Notes: a model not told the origin generated them from the sequence alone. A stretch of DNA of 64,000 bases from Lepas anatifera (GCA_034440635.1 JAOTON010001596.1:1258501-1322500); one strand, 5' to 3'. Positions 22,701 through 33,682 are shown, counted from the stretch's first letter. Made by a program: numbers and translations.

Positions 22701-25700
22701 CTATAACGTAAAAAATTCAAACTAACAGCTGCGTGAGTCGAAATAAGAACAGATCACAACTCATGGAACTCTTCACGAATTTTCACAGCGTATCTTCTCG
22801 CTCCTTGAATTGGACAAATGCTGACTTCTGTCGCTTTTTTGTACGTTTCAACTGTTGGGGCATTTCACATGGGATATTACAGTGCGAATAAACTAAACTT
22901 ACAAGTTTGTAACACATCAAAATTTGATTGAGAAAAATCTAAAACACCCAGGTGACATGCACTTAATATGAAGCAGAGTCCATAACAGGATATCACAAAG
23001 TGTAGGTCACTTCATCTCTCCGTTTGAAACTTTTGAACTATAAATGTAACCATGGCTATGGAGCCGAATCCACCAATTTGGACAGTGCCGCAGTTCCAGT
23101 CCGGGCGTCGAGGAAGTAGCACATGTACTTATCCCGCTTGCCCGTTTATAGCCAGAAAGTCAAATTTCCCCCGTGATAACTTTCTTTGCGCACCGCTCTG
23201 TAACTTCAGCCAACGTGGTTTTCCTGTGCTAGTTTCCCTAGTTTACGATGCATCCGCCATGGCATTTCGTACATCCCACCTAAAGTGCTGTTTTCCATGA
23301 TAAATTTTGTGTAAGTAATTTGAAGTTCAGTTGTTATGACCAGCGTTTTGCCAACGTTATCAAGGAACCCATCTCAGAGGCAAACGCCACCAATCAAACG
23401 AGCAGGTCCTGCAATTACGGATATATTTGAAAGTCGGCGTTTGACGTTCCACGAGGAACTGAGACAACTGCCCCACACCGGGCATCATGTTATGGGTCAG
23501 CTCATAAGCAGATCTAGGAGGGACAAAGGAGGCATCCCCCAGATCAAACATCGGCGCCCCCTGATGTGGTCACAGCACCCCCTGAAAGGCCAATGACGAT
23601 GAAATGCTGTTTTCCAACTCGCCTTCGCAGCACGCGATAGGATTTGTCGTCTATCGGATAGGTTTTGGCACCCCTGGTCTGACTATGCACTTGGGTAATA
23701 CCACAGGTCCCGAGTTCAAGTCCGGGCAGAGCCTCTGAATACGTTAATATGATCCCCCTAATCCCTCCCAACACGGTGAGAGCTAGCGCGTTGTATAACC
23801 CTGGCAGTTGGTGTATCGTTAAATCCCAGCAATCATTTTACGGATACATTGTACACTGTACGCCCCCCTCCATAGGAAATCCCGGATGCGTCTATTGAGC
23901 AGCTGCCAGCCCGCCGGCCAGGGGTAAACACACACACTCCTCTAAATCGCACTGAGCGCTACAATACTAATGCACACTCAATACGGTGACTTCAACGAAA
24001 CGCCGCAGCATCTTAGGGAAATCGATCTTAAGCAATTTTCATGCACCGCCAAAGTGGTTTTCTGAGCAGCAGGTCTGAGCCGCTAGCTCCTCCTACTGAG
24101 GCGGCCTTTTCACTCCATAATTCATCCCACCACCGTGGCCCAGGAGCATCGGGCACGTATATCACGTGCCTTCATGACGCGAAACAGTCAACAGTCGCTG
24201 AAAGTGAAGGACTTCGTATGATTTTGTGGTACCATAAAGACTTTGAACGCATTTGTAATAGGCGAGGTGCAGTTGCATTAATTGCAAGTAGAATCAATCA
24301 ATTATCAGTACTCATCACTACAACAAAAACGCTGAAGCCTTCCAAAGCCACGATCTAAGCACACCACCACACTAAAATTTACCCTGTAGAAAGCTCAGAA
24401 CCAAAATATTGGTTAAATATCTCAAATTCGCCATTGTTATTTTAAATACATAATCGTAATCACGTATAATTCGTACATCTATCCTCAAACATAATGTCAT
24501 GCTCTACTCCCCATGTAATGTCAAAGTCTACCACCCAACGCGTGCGGCTCGAAGCTGTATGGGTCAACAAAATGATTAGGACACTGGGATATTTGGAGGG
24601 AGAAATACCCTCTATTTCTCCCCCATGCATACCATGAAAAGAAAGTTCGTGGAAGACTTCAGGTATGGGATAGGGCGCTACTACCCTGCCCCATTTCCAC
24701 CACTTCCCGGTTGGAGAGAACCTCGATCTATAACAGAATTTGATTTATGTTTCAATGGCCTGCTGTCTGCTTTCTGGATCCGGCCTCGAGAGTTCACGGT
24801 GGACGGAGTGACTAAAATATTCATAGGAATACCAGTCTACTGTCCAATTTTCCAGCAATGACACCAAGCCCATACGTGCCCTCAATACTCCGTTCCGCAG
24901 AGACTGGTATTGTTCCGCAGACTGGGCTGGTATTGTTGACCCGGCACATCCATCGGTGCCATTCCTCTCAGACATTTCATATCTTGACAAAATAGTGGAG
25001 ACATCAATTTCGATTGGGCGTCAAATCGGCAGCAGCGAAGAAAAATAACAGCAAAGCAAGTGTCAAAACATTTTAGCAGTCTCATGCGAAATGTTGCGCG
25101 CCATCAGGAAGGTAGCTGCACGACAGCCAAATCGGCTACCACTGTCAACAAGGAAGGCGGCCCATCTACGGGAGCAAACGCTCATTTGGGTTAAAGCCAG
25201 ATCCGCCGCTGGATAAGCGTACAGTGTGGTAAATCACCTCCTTAATGATGATAGCATAACTAAAGCTAAGGTTCCGATAAAACTGACCACACTCGAGATA
25301 CAAAGCAGATAGAACTTCCCTGGAACTTACCGGCGTCAATGGGCAGTTGGGCACCATGTGAGACTGTGGAAGTTGACACGCCCTTAAGCCCTGCGACCGT
25401 GATGATGCCTGGGCTAAGCCATCATGCAAAAAGAGAAAGGCATCCATCTTTCAAACATGACTAGCGTACGATTGTGTTTGTATGTGTATTCGTACGCGTG
25501 TGATTGTACAGAATCTGAGCCAAACAGGTAAGCGTCCCGAAATGTTCAACATAAAATTAAGCTTTACCAGATGCATTAATCATTACCGAGTTGGACGACT
25601 AAGAAACCTCAACGGTAGCTTAACTAAAAGATAATGATCTCGTTTGTCCTGACATTAAATTAAACCCAACAGTACCGCAATACAAAAGTCAGCAGCAAGA

Positions 25701-26360
25701 AACGCTATGGGCCAAGGAGAATCGGGTCATGTCCCCTTTGACTGAAGTTTCCGACTACGCATATCTTCGGGCCACACATTTGGCTGAAATGGTTTTCCCC
25801 GCTTACCAATTTCCCGGCCTCAGCTTTAAGTACAAAGCAGAACACAATTAAAGGTTTTGTAAGCTTTGTTTCCTCCCATATCGATCGGTAATCGTTCTTT
25901 GAGCGCAAACCAATCGGTGATGCGGAAAAGTTTACCGCAGGCCCCTAACCATCTCCATTCACACCCTTGGCCTGACGACGGTCCACCACCGAAACGCTAC
26001 GGTTGCCTTTCCCTGCGCTTTTATCTTTTTTTGACTCTTGTGCCTAACCAGTTTCGAGTGTTTTTGCTCTTTTTAGAAGGGGTTTAAGCACCTTAGCTTT
26101 TCCTGCCTTGGGCGTTTTTAAAACCTTTTATATTTTGGATAGGAGTTTTGTTTTGTTTTCTGAAAGATGGCTTTTCGGGTTGGTTTTGACATTTTATATA
26201 TTTTGACTGTCTTCTGCTTTATTACCTTTTGAGTGTCTTAGGATATCCGGCGAGACTTTATGCGGTTGAGGACACCCTACTATTGACAGGCTTTTCGAGA
26301 ATGTATTATAAAGAAAATAAAGGGAAGGCATCACAGTCATCCCAGTTCGAGCCACAGAAG
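19705..26360. other. No gene recognised; one possible transposon scrap
   Basis: Frames are 141 codons or fewer without motifs. 23505-23595 (GCAGATCTAGGAGGGAC to GCACCCCCTGAAA) resembles the interior of the hAT-type MITE at 14818. 23710-23723 has a tRNA box B-like CGAGTTCAAGTCC without a convincing box A. The stretch 18103-19440 is likewise empty. Confidence 0.45.
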
Positions 26361-26454
26361 TGAAGTTTATGATGTGGATGTTAAACATTATAATAATAAT
26401 TATAATACTTATCATAATAATAATGATAATGAGGATGATGAATATGATAATCAT

Positions 26455-26459
26455 GATGG

Positions 26460-26499
<40 letters not shown>

Positions 26500-26514
26500 A
26501 GTGATAATGATGGT

Positions 26515-26586
<72 letters not shown>

Positions 26587-26590
26587 GTAT
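26455..26590. repeat. GAT/ATG microsatellite
   Basis: Long runs of GAT (about 24 in the second run, after 26516) with an interrupted leading part. Poly-Asp, poly-Met, poly-Ser, poly-Ile and poly-His frames crossing it are artefacts. It lies about 350 bp left of the 40-bp array. Confidence 0.97.
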
Positions 26591-26932
26591 GATGATGACG
26601 TGACGTATGTAACCAGCAGCCATTGAGGCGCAAATTCATACGTGATATTACACACAAACCAACTTACCATCAATACGCATTAATATTGGACTGACGTGCA
26701 TTGATGGCTGAACTTTGATCATGATTTCACCGTAGATCAGCTAGATAAGCTCTGGTCTATTCAAACGGCAGCGAGACACGTTTTTAAAAGATAGAGATTC
26801 ATCGAAGAAAAGTGACGTTTTTATGACATGCATCATGAAACCGTGACTCCTGGAGTGATTGCATTAAACCCGATATCTATAACCATTACAGAGACCACTC
26901 ACACGTTCCCACGATCACTCAGGCTATCTCAC

Positions 26933-29900
26933 CCCAAGCGTGGAGAGCGTGGAGGAGCGCTGCTGGTCTTACCCCAAGAGTAGAGAGCGTGGAGGAGCGC
27001 TGCTAGTCTCACCCCAAGAGTGGAGAGCGTGGAGGAGCGCTGCTGGTCTTACCCCAAGAGTGGAGAGCGTGAGGAGCGCTGCTGGTCTTACCCCAAGAGT
27101 GGAGAGCGTGGAGGAGCGCTGCTGGTCTCACCCCAAGAGTGGAGAGCGTGGAGGAGCGCTGCTGGTCTCACCCCAAGAGTGGAGAGCGTGGAGGAGCGCT
27201 GTCGGTCTTACCCCAAGAGTGGAGAGCGTGGAGGAGCGCTGCTGGTCTTACCCCAAGAGTGGAGAGCGTGGAGGAGCGCTGCTGGTCTTACCCCAAGAGT
27301 GGAGAGCGTGGAGGAGCGCTGCCGGTCTTACCCCAAGAGTGGAGAGCGTGGAGGAGCGCTGCCGGTCTTACCCCAAGAGTGGAGAGCGTGGAGGAGCGCT
27401 GCCGGTCTTACCCCAAGAGTGGAGAGCGTGGAGGAGCGCTGCTGGTCTTACCCCAAGAGTGGAGAGCGTGGAGGAGCGCTGCCGGTCTTACCCCATGAGT
27501 GGAGAGCGTGGAGGAGCGCTGCTGGTCTTACCCCAAGAGTGGAGAGCGTGGAGGAGCGCTGCTGGTCTCACCCCAAGAGTGGAGAGCGTGGAGGAGCGCT
27601 GCTGGTCTCACCCCAAGAGTGGAGAGCGTGAGGAGCGCTGCCGGTTTTACCCCAAGAGTAGAGAGCGTGGAGGAGCGCTGCCGGTCTTCCCCAAGAGTGG
27701 AGAGCGTGAGGAGCGCTGCCGGTTTTACCCCAAGGTGGAGAGCGTGGAGGAGCGCTGCTGGTCTTACCCAAGAGTGGAGAGCGTGAAGGAGCGTGCCGGT
27801 TTTCCCCAAGAGTAGAGAGCGTGGAGGAGCGCTGCCGGTCTTACCCCAAGAGTGGAGAGCGTGGAGGAGCGCTGCCGGTCTTACCCCAAGAGTGGAGAGC
27901 GTGGAGGAGCGCTGCCGGTCTTACCCCAAGAGTGGAGAGCGTGAAGGAGCGCTGCCGGTCTTACCCCAACAGTGGAGAGCGTGGAGGAGCGCTGCCGGTC
28001 TTACCCCAAGAGTGGAGAGCGTGGAGGAGCGCTGCTGGTCTCACCCCAAGAGTGGAGAGCGTGGAGGAGCGCTGCCGGTCTTACCCCAAGAGTGGAGAGC
28101 GTGGAGGAGCGCTGCTGGTCTTACCCCAAGAGTGGAGAGCGTGGAGGAGCGCTGCTGGTCTTACCCCAAGAGTGGAGAGCGTGGAGGAGCGCTGCTGGTC
28201 TTACCCCAAGAGTGGAGAGCGTGGAGGAGCGCTGCTGGTCTCACCCCAAGAGTGGAGAGCGTGGAGGAGCGCTGCTGGTCTCACCCCAAGAGTGGAGAGC
28301 GTGGAGGAGCGCTGCTGGTCTCACCCCAAGAGTGGAGAGCGTGAGGAGCGCTGCTGGTCTTACCCCAAGAGTGGAGGCGTGGAGGAGCGCTGCTGGTTTT
28401 ACCCCAAGAGTGGAGAGCGTGGAGGAGCGCTGCTGGTCTTACCCCAAGAGTGGAGAGCGTGGAGGAGCGCTGCTGGTCTCACCCCAAGAGTGGAGAGCGT
28501 GGAGGAGCGCTGCTGGTTTTCCAGAGTGGAGCGTGGAGGAGCGCGGTCTTACCCCAAGAGTGGAGAGCGTGGAGGAGCGCTGCTGGTCTCACCCCAAGAG
28601 TGGAGAGCGTGGAGGAGCGCTGCCGGTCTTACCCCAAGAGTGGAGAGCGTGGAGGAGCGCTGCTGGTCTCACCCCAAGAGTGGAGAGCGTGGAGGAGCGC
28701 TGCTGGTCTTACCCCAAGAGTGGAGAGCGTGGAGGAGCGCTGCTGGTCTTACCCCAAGAGTGGAGAGCGTGGAGGAGCGCTGCTGGTCTCACCCCAAGAG
28801 TGGAGAGCGTGGAGGAGCGCTGCTGGTCTCACCCCAAGAGTGGAGAGCGTGGAGGAGCGCTGCTGGTTTTACCCCAAGAGTGGAGAGCGTGGAGGAGCGC
28901 TGCTGGTCTTACCCCAAGAGTGGAGAGCGTGGAGGAGCGCTGCTGGTCTTACCCCAAGAGTGGAGAGCGTGGAGGAGCGCTGCTGGTCTCACCCCAAGAG
29001 TGGAGAGCGTGGAGGAGCGCTGCCGGTCTTACCCCAAGAGTGGAGGGCGTGGAGGAGCGCTGCTGGTCTCACCCCAAGAGTGGAGAGCGTGGAGGAGCGC
29101 TGCCTTACCCAGTGAGAGCGTGGAGAGCGCTGCTGTTTTACCCCAGAGTGGAGGTAGGAGCGTTTGCTGGTCTTACCCCAAGAGTGGAGAGCGTGGAGGA
29201 GCGCTGCTGGTCTTACCCCAAGAGTGGAGAGCGTGGAGGAGCGCTGCTGGTCTCACCCCAAGAGTGGAGAGCGTGGAGGAGCGCTGCTGGTCTCACCCCA
29301 AGAGTGGAGAGCGTGGAGGAGCGCTGCCGGTCTTACCCCAAGAGTGGAGAGCGTGGAGGAGCGCTGCTGGTCTTACCCCAAGAGTGGAGAGCGTGGAGGA
29401 GCGCTGCTGGTCTCACCCCAAGAGTGGAGAGCGTGGAGGAGCGCTGCTGGTCTCACCCCAAGAGTGGAGAGCGTGGAGGAGCGCTGCCGGTCTTACCCCA
29501 AGAGTGGAGAGCGTGGAGGAGCGCTGCTGGTCTCACCCCAAGAGTGGAGAGCGTGGAGGAGCGCTGCTGGTCTTACCCCAAGAGTGGAGAGCGTGGAGGA
29601 GCGCTGCTGGTCTTACCCCAAGAGTGGAGAGCGTGGAGGAGCGCTGCCGGTCTTACCCCAAGAGTGGAGAGCGTGGAGGAGCGCTGCTGGTCTCACCCCA
29701 AGAGTGGAGAGCGTGGAGGAGCGCTGCCGGTCTTACCCCAAGAGTGGAGAGCGTGGAGGAGCGCTGCTGGTCTCACCCCAAGAGTGGAGAGCGTGGAGGA
29801 GCGCTGCTGGTCTTACCCCAAGAGTGGAGGGCGTGGAGGAGCGCTGCTGGTCTTACCCCAAGAGTGGAGAGCGTGGAGGAGCGCTGCTGGTCTTACCCCA

Positions 29901-30325
29901 AGAGTGGAGAGCGTGGAGGAGCGCTGCTGGTCTCACCCCAAGAGTGGAGAGCGTGGAGGAGCGCTGTCGGTCTTACCCCAAGAGTGGAGAGCGTGGAGGA
30001 GCGCTGCTGGTCTCACCCCAAGAGTGGAGAGCGTGGAGGAGCGCTGCTGGTCTTACCCCAAGAGTGGAGAGCGTGGAGGAGCGCTGCTGGTTTTACCCCA
30101 AGAGTGGAGAGCGTGGAGGTCCGTCTCCCCAAAGTGGAGGCGTGGAGGAGCGCTGCTGGTCTTACCCCAAGAGTGGAGGCGTGGAGGAGCGCTGCTGGTC
30201 TCACCCCAAGAGTGGAGAGCGTGGAGGAGCGCTGCTGGTCTCACCCCAAGAGTGGAGAGCGTGGAGGAGCGCTGTCGGTCTTACCCCAAGAGTGGAGAGC
30301 GTGGAGGAGCGCTGCTGGTCTTACC
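26933..30325 (-). repeat. 40-bp minisatellite made from an exon-intron boundary (about 85 splice donors)
   Basis: The array is about 85 units of 40 bp, with a few 39-bp or shorter variants near 27061, 27630-27800, 28350-28550, 29100-29165 and 30115-30180. On the minus strand each unit runs ACCAGCAGCGCTCCTCC, ACGCTCTCCACTCTTGGG, GTAAG. The first 35 bases are the end of the coding exon at 30325-30500 and the last 5 are the start of its intron. The main variation is GTAAG against GTGAG, and CAGCAG against CGGCAG. The far end at 26933-26931 reads CTTGGG|GTGAGATAGCC before unique sequence, so that copy probably keeps the original intron junction. Because 40 is 1 modulo 3 and no plus-strand unit has a stop, three plus frames stay open for kilobases; these are not genes. 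Confidence 0.93.
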
Positions 30326-30500
30326 CCAAGAGTGGAGAGCGTGGAGGAGCGCTGCTGGTGAATGGCCACCAGCCGGTCGATGTCGTCATCCGGCTCTGAG
30401 ATGGGCAGGCTGGAGACGGACCGGCGGTCCAGGGTGGAGGAGGAGCGCGCCGCCAGCGGCGACTCGGCCGCCCGGCCGCCGCCTCCCGCCGACGCCTCGT
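30325..30500 (-). CDS. Putative second coding exon, ending at the amplified splice donor
   Basis: On the minus strand, 58 codons are open after a TAG acceptor at 30502-30501. They read through a Gly/Ala/Ser stretch into DRRSVSSLPISEPDD, then DDIDRLVAIHQQRSS, then STLSTLG, and stop at a strong donor GGG|GTAAGACC (GT at 30324-30323). The acceptor phase (2 bases carried) matches the phase-1 end of the exon at 57447; joined they give ...LGAM-DEAS.... The exon end is phase 0. The acceptor is weak: no polypyrimidine tract is visible, and later AGs are possible. An in-frame TAA lies just upstream, so an acceptor is needed close by. The acidic DDDID and RRSVSSLP motifs and the GC-rich codon choice argue for real coding DNA. 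The protein is unrecognised. No downstream exon was found towards position 1. Confidence 0.55.
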
Positions 30501-30592
30501 CTACCGACCACCAGGACCGTTATTGACGTGTTGCACGATGGATTGTGCGCTTCACAAGCCAGCCAACCACTTCCGACACCGGCTGATGAATT

Positions 30593-31097
30593 GTATCAGT
30601 GTGGATGGTGTCAGTGTCAGGATGGTGCATGGTGTCAGTGTCAGGATGGTGCATGGTGTCAGTGTCAGGATGGTGCATGGTGTCCGTTTCAGTGCCGGTG
30701 TCAGGGTGGTGTATGGTGTCAGTGTCAGAATGGTGCATGGTGTCAGCGTCAGGATGGCGTATGGTGTCAGTGTCAGGATGGTGTATGGTGTCAGTGTCAG
30801 GATGGTGCATGGTGTCAGTGCCAAAATGGTGCATGGTGTCAGTGTCAGGATGGTGTATGGTGTCAGTGTCAGGATGGTGCATGGTGTCAGTGTCAGGATG
30901 GTGCATGGTGTCCGTTTCAGTGCCGGTGTCAGGGTGGTGTATGGTGTCAGTGTCAGAATGGTGCATGGTGTCAGCGTCAGGATGGCGTATGGTGTCAGTG
31001 TCAGGATGGTGTATGGTGTCAGTGTCAGGATGGTGCATGGTGTCAGTGCCAGAATGGTGCATGGTGTCAGTGTCAGCATGATGTATGGTGTCACCTG
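30593..31097. repeat. 24-bp minisatellite with a 228-bp higher-order period
   Basis: About 20 units of 24 bp, with core GGTGTCAGTGTCAGGAT then GGTGCAT or GGTGTAT. The distinctive variant TGTCCGTTTC occurs at 30681 and again at 30909, giving a 228-bp higher-order repeat. Because 24 is a multiple of 3, all frames stay open and spell short repeats (CQCQDGAW on plus, HHPDTDTM on minus). These look like by-products, since the minus frame ends before the exon at 30500. The array lies inside the inferred intron, starting about 95 bp upstream of that exon's acceptor. Confidence 0.9.
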
Positions 31098-31566
31098 AGA
31101 GAGGCACAGCGAGCTAGACCCAGTCGTTTTAATGTATCAAGGATTCGATCAAGTGTCATTATTCGTTTGTTTCTTTGGACGGGTGCCTACAGCTTCGGTG
31201 GGCCTTGGCTATAAACAAGATATCTTCTACAGATACGGATCTTAACACTTAAACCAACACAGCAGGTAGATGTTTCGACAAAAATTGTCTTCTTCAGCAT
31301 CTATGGTAGGAGGGATAAGGAACCCGTCATCAAGACATTCAGCAGTTTCATCGTTTGGATTTTTGTGCAAAATTATCGTGCGATAGAAATATAAAGACAC
31401 CGTTTTTGAGGATATTCCAATAATGCTTCTTGAATTATTCTAAAATGTATATAAGCAAGCTTCGATATGAGACAATCTAGCCTCATCACTGTTTTAAATA
31501 ATGTTCTATGTTTTATCATCATTATTGTTTTTGTTATTATTATATAAAACTTTTTTCTCTCTTTGC

Positions 31567-32065
31567 TTAACCAACTCCTAATACAGCCGCAGATTTTGCC
31601 CATTTCATGAAGCCTGGCCTAAGATTAAAAGTATCATTTTTAGCTATATGTGCTGCTTCTGTAGCTTTCCTATTATCTTTGTTTTTACAAACTGCTATAA
31701 TTTTAGCTTTATCCCAGTTTGGTAGATGATTAGTCTTCATGGAATGTATGACAAATGCACTGAATTCTGAGTTGTTTCGAAGGTCTCTTCTATGTTCTTT
31801 TAATCTTGTTTTTAGACCCCGTCCTGTTTCACCTATGTACGATTTCGTACACGACCCGCACGGCACCTGGTACACTACACTTTTTGGATCTAAGTCATCT
31901 GATCTTTCTTTTTTCGCTAAGATGCTACTAAGTTTTTTACCGGAACAAAATGCTACTTTGCAACCCGTTTCTTCAAGTTTGTTTGCAATAATTTCAGCTG
32001 GTTTGGAGTAAGGTATCGTAACACATCGTATCTGCTCCTTTTGTTGGATTTCGCGGATCGTTTTC
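31567..32065 (-). pseudogene. GIY-YIG endonuclease part of the Penelope-like element
   Basis: This frame, shifted from the RT frame, starts near REIQQKEQIRCVTIPYS, passes KVAFCSGKKLSSIL, and reaches VVYQVPCGSC, then SYIGETGRGL, then RLKEHRRDL, the family form of the GIY-YIG nuclease (catalytic Tyr, Arg and later Glu regions). It ends at a stop after AAVLGVG near 31567. In the family this domain nicks target DNA to start reverse transcription. Here it has no start of its own and depends on the broken upstream RT, so I call it a disabled part of one ORF. Confidence 0.85.
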
Positions 32066-33131
32066 TTATATCTAGAGCTTTCTTTTTCATATTTATCAGA
32101 AATCCTCTCGGATATTTTAGCTTCGTGAACGAGGTCATAATATGTTCTATCTCTTCTTGCAGGTATTCATCACTACAAATACGGAAGGCCCTAAGAAAAA
32201 ATCCTAATACTACTCCTCGCTTCACCCTATCACTGTGACCTGAGTAATAATGTACATAGCATTCCTTGTTCGTTGGCTTTCGATATACTTTGAATTTAAC
32301 TTCGGCACTCCTAACAATCTCTGTGTCAAGGAAAGCTAGAGTTCTCTGATGTTCTTTTTCAATGGTGAACTGGATTTTCGGATCAACTGAATTTAGTTGA
32401 TTGAGTTTAGTTTCTAAGTCCATATCATTGGGGACTACAACTAATATGTCATCGACATATCGAGCCCAGATCACATTTGACCCCATTATCTCTAGGTAAT
32501 GATGTTTTTCAAGCCATTCCATGTATAGGCATGCAGCAACTGGGCTTAACGGTGAACCCATCGCAAGACCACTGTGTTGAAAGTACTCATCCGAGTTGAA
32601 AGTGAAACCACCAAAATTCATACACATTTTTAGCAATTTTAAATAGTCTTGTTTTGGTAAGGGCAGATGGTCAGGGTTCATGTTCTTTGTTACGAATTCG
32701 ATAGCTTTCATTGCCCCCTCTACTGAAACGTTCGTAAATAATGATTTAACATCAAAACTGGCTAGAAACTTATCTGAGAAGTCGATGTCCTTAATTTTCA
32801 TCATGAGGTCATCAGTATTCCGGAGGTGTGCGTCGCTGACGGCACCCAACGAGCTTGATAGGGGTCTTGCTAATACTTTGGCGATACGATGAGGAGCACT
32901 GCCAATCCCTGACGTAATGGGACGCATCGGTATATTTGTTTTGTGCAGCTTTGGAAGACCGCGCATTCGTGGTGCGGTAGGAGCCTCTTCCAGAAGGTGA
33001 AGGAGTTGTTTTCCCTTTTCAGACTTTTTTAACAGTTTTCTTGTTTCTTGGTTGAATTTCTTACTGAGTTTTTCAATAAATCCAGAAGCTTTTTTCTCAT
33101 AGGTATCTGTGTCTTGTAAGAGATTCTTCAT
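32065..33131 (-). CDS. Penelope-like reverse transcriptase, frameshifted at its 3' end
   Basis: Read on the minus strand from ATG at 33131, the RT core is complete in order: LPKLHK (about residue 59) with PMRPITSGIGSAPHRIAKVL, catalytic FDVKSLF (motif A, about 126), GLAMGSPLSP (motif B, about 188), RYVDDILVV with the two catalytic Asp (motif C, about 224), LAFLDTEI (about 265) and VYRKPTN (about 282). These are the signatures of Penelope-like RTs, which copy element RNA into DNA at a nicked target. After about residue 350 the frame changes: the original frame runs on to a stop at 31953 with unrelated sequence, while the endonuclease part continues in another frame. The element is therefore broken here. 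The N-terminus is shorter than the usual family ORF. Confidence 0.9.
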
Positions 33132-33636
33132 TTTGTTTATTGGTTATGGTTTGTTTGGTTTATTTGGTTATGGTTTATTTGGTTATGGTTATGGTTATGG
33201 TTTGTTTATGGTTTAAGTGTTAATATCTGTCAACCACTGTTATACAGATACGGATCTGCTTCAGAAATACCTAAAACCACGCTTATGCAAAATACGTTTT
33301 TGACTACTGTGGTTTGCAGCGTTCTGACTTCAGCATGAATCATCAAACAAAATAAACAGAGGGCCTTGATTCGGCAACCTGACATTTCTCTAAACTCGTT
33401 CTAATGGAAGATTGCCGCAAAGAAAGTTTCTTTTAGCAGCAGGTAACCAGCATGTTTCTCTGCCCTAACGATGTCCTCGGGGACTCAGGAGACGAACATA
33501 ATCAGGTACATCGCGTTGCAAGCTCTGGAAGGAAGAAAATGCGTGCATGTTCTATCAACTGTAAGACTCACACAAAATCCTCTTGGTTGCAGTAAGTAGC
33601 ACAGTATGCAGAACACTAAGCATCTGGAGATCGTGA

Positions 33637-33641
<5 letters not shown>

Positions 33642-33682
<41 letters not shown>
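33642..33682. repeat. TA microsatellite
   Basis: About 20 uninterrupted TA units, 385 bp beyond the right end of the Penelope-like element. Confidence 0.97.

Larger units (their letters stand above)
31243..33242 (-). mobile_element. Penelope-like retroelement, 2.0 kb, between 15-bp direct repeats
   Basis: A reverse transcriptase and GIY-YIG endonuclease region on the minus strand is bounded by identical direct repeats TACAGATACGGATCT at 31228-31242 and 33243-33257, probably a target duplication or terminal-repeat remnant. Each end carries TAACACTTAAACCA in inverted orientation (31243 and about 33203-33218). The 5' leader (33131-33215) is a run of GGTTATGGTT-type repeats. The RT frame starts close to the end, so the N-terminal part usual for the family is missing, and one frameshift splits the ORF. 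It sits in the same orientation as the inferred host gene, within its long intron. Confidence 0.85.

Noticed and set aside
23655..23735. tRNA gene
   Set aside because: A box B-like CGAGTTCAAGTCC is present, but no box A at the right distance and no cloverleaf could be drawn. At most a SINE scrap.
26194..26673. Ser-, Ile-, Asp-, Met- and His-rich frames
   Set aside because: Translations of the GAT microsatellite.
26933..30325. CRISPR-like array of direct repeats
   Set aside because: Units are contiguous with no variable spacers, and the host is eukaryotic.
30520..31107. 195-codon minus-strand frame of HHPDTDT repeats as part of the host gene
   Set aside because: Pure repeat translation. It stops before the exon at 30500 and is not in that exon's frame.
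27972..31214. 1080-codon plus-strand open frame across the 40-bp and 24-bp arrays (also 26940-27815, 27821-30361, 28450-29115, 29164-30399)
   Set aside because: Open only because the 40-bp unit lacks stops in all plus frames and the 24-bp unit keeps frame. The frame runs from one repeat type through the antisense of a real exon into another repeat.
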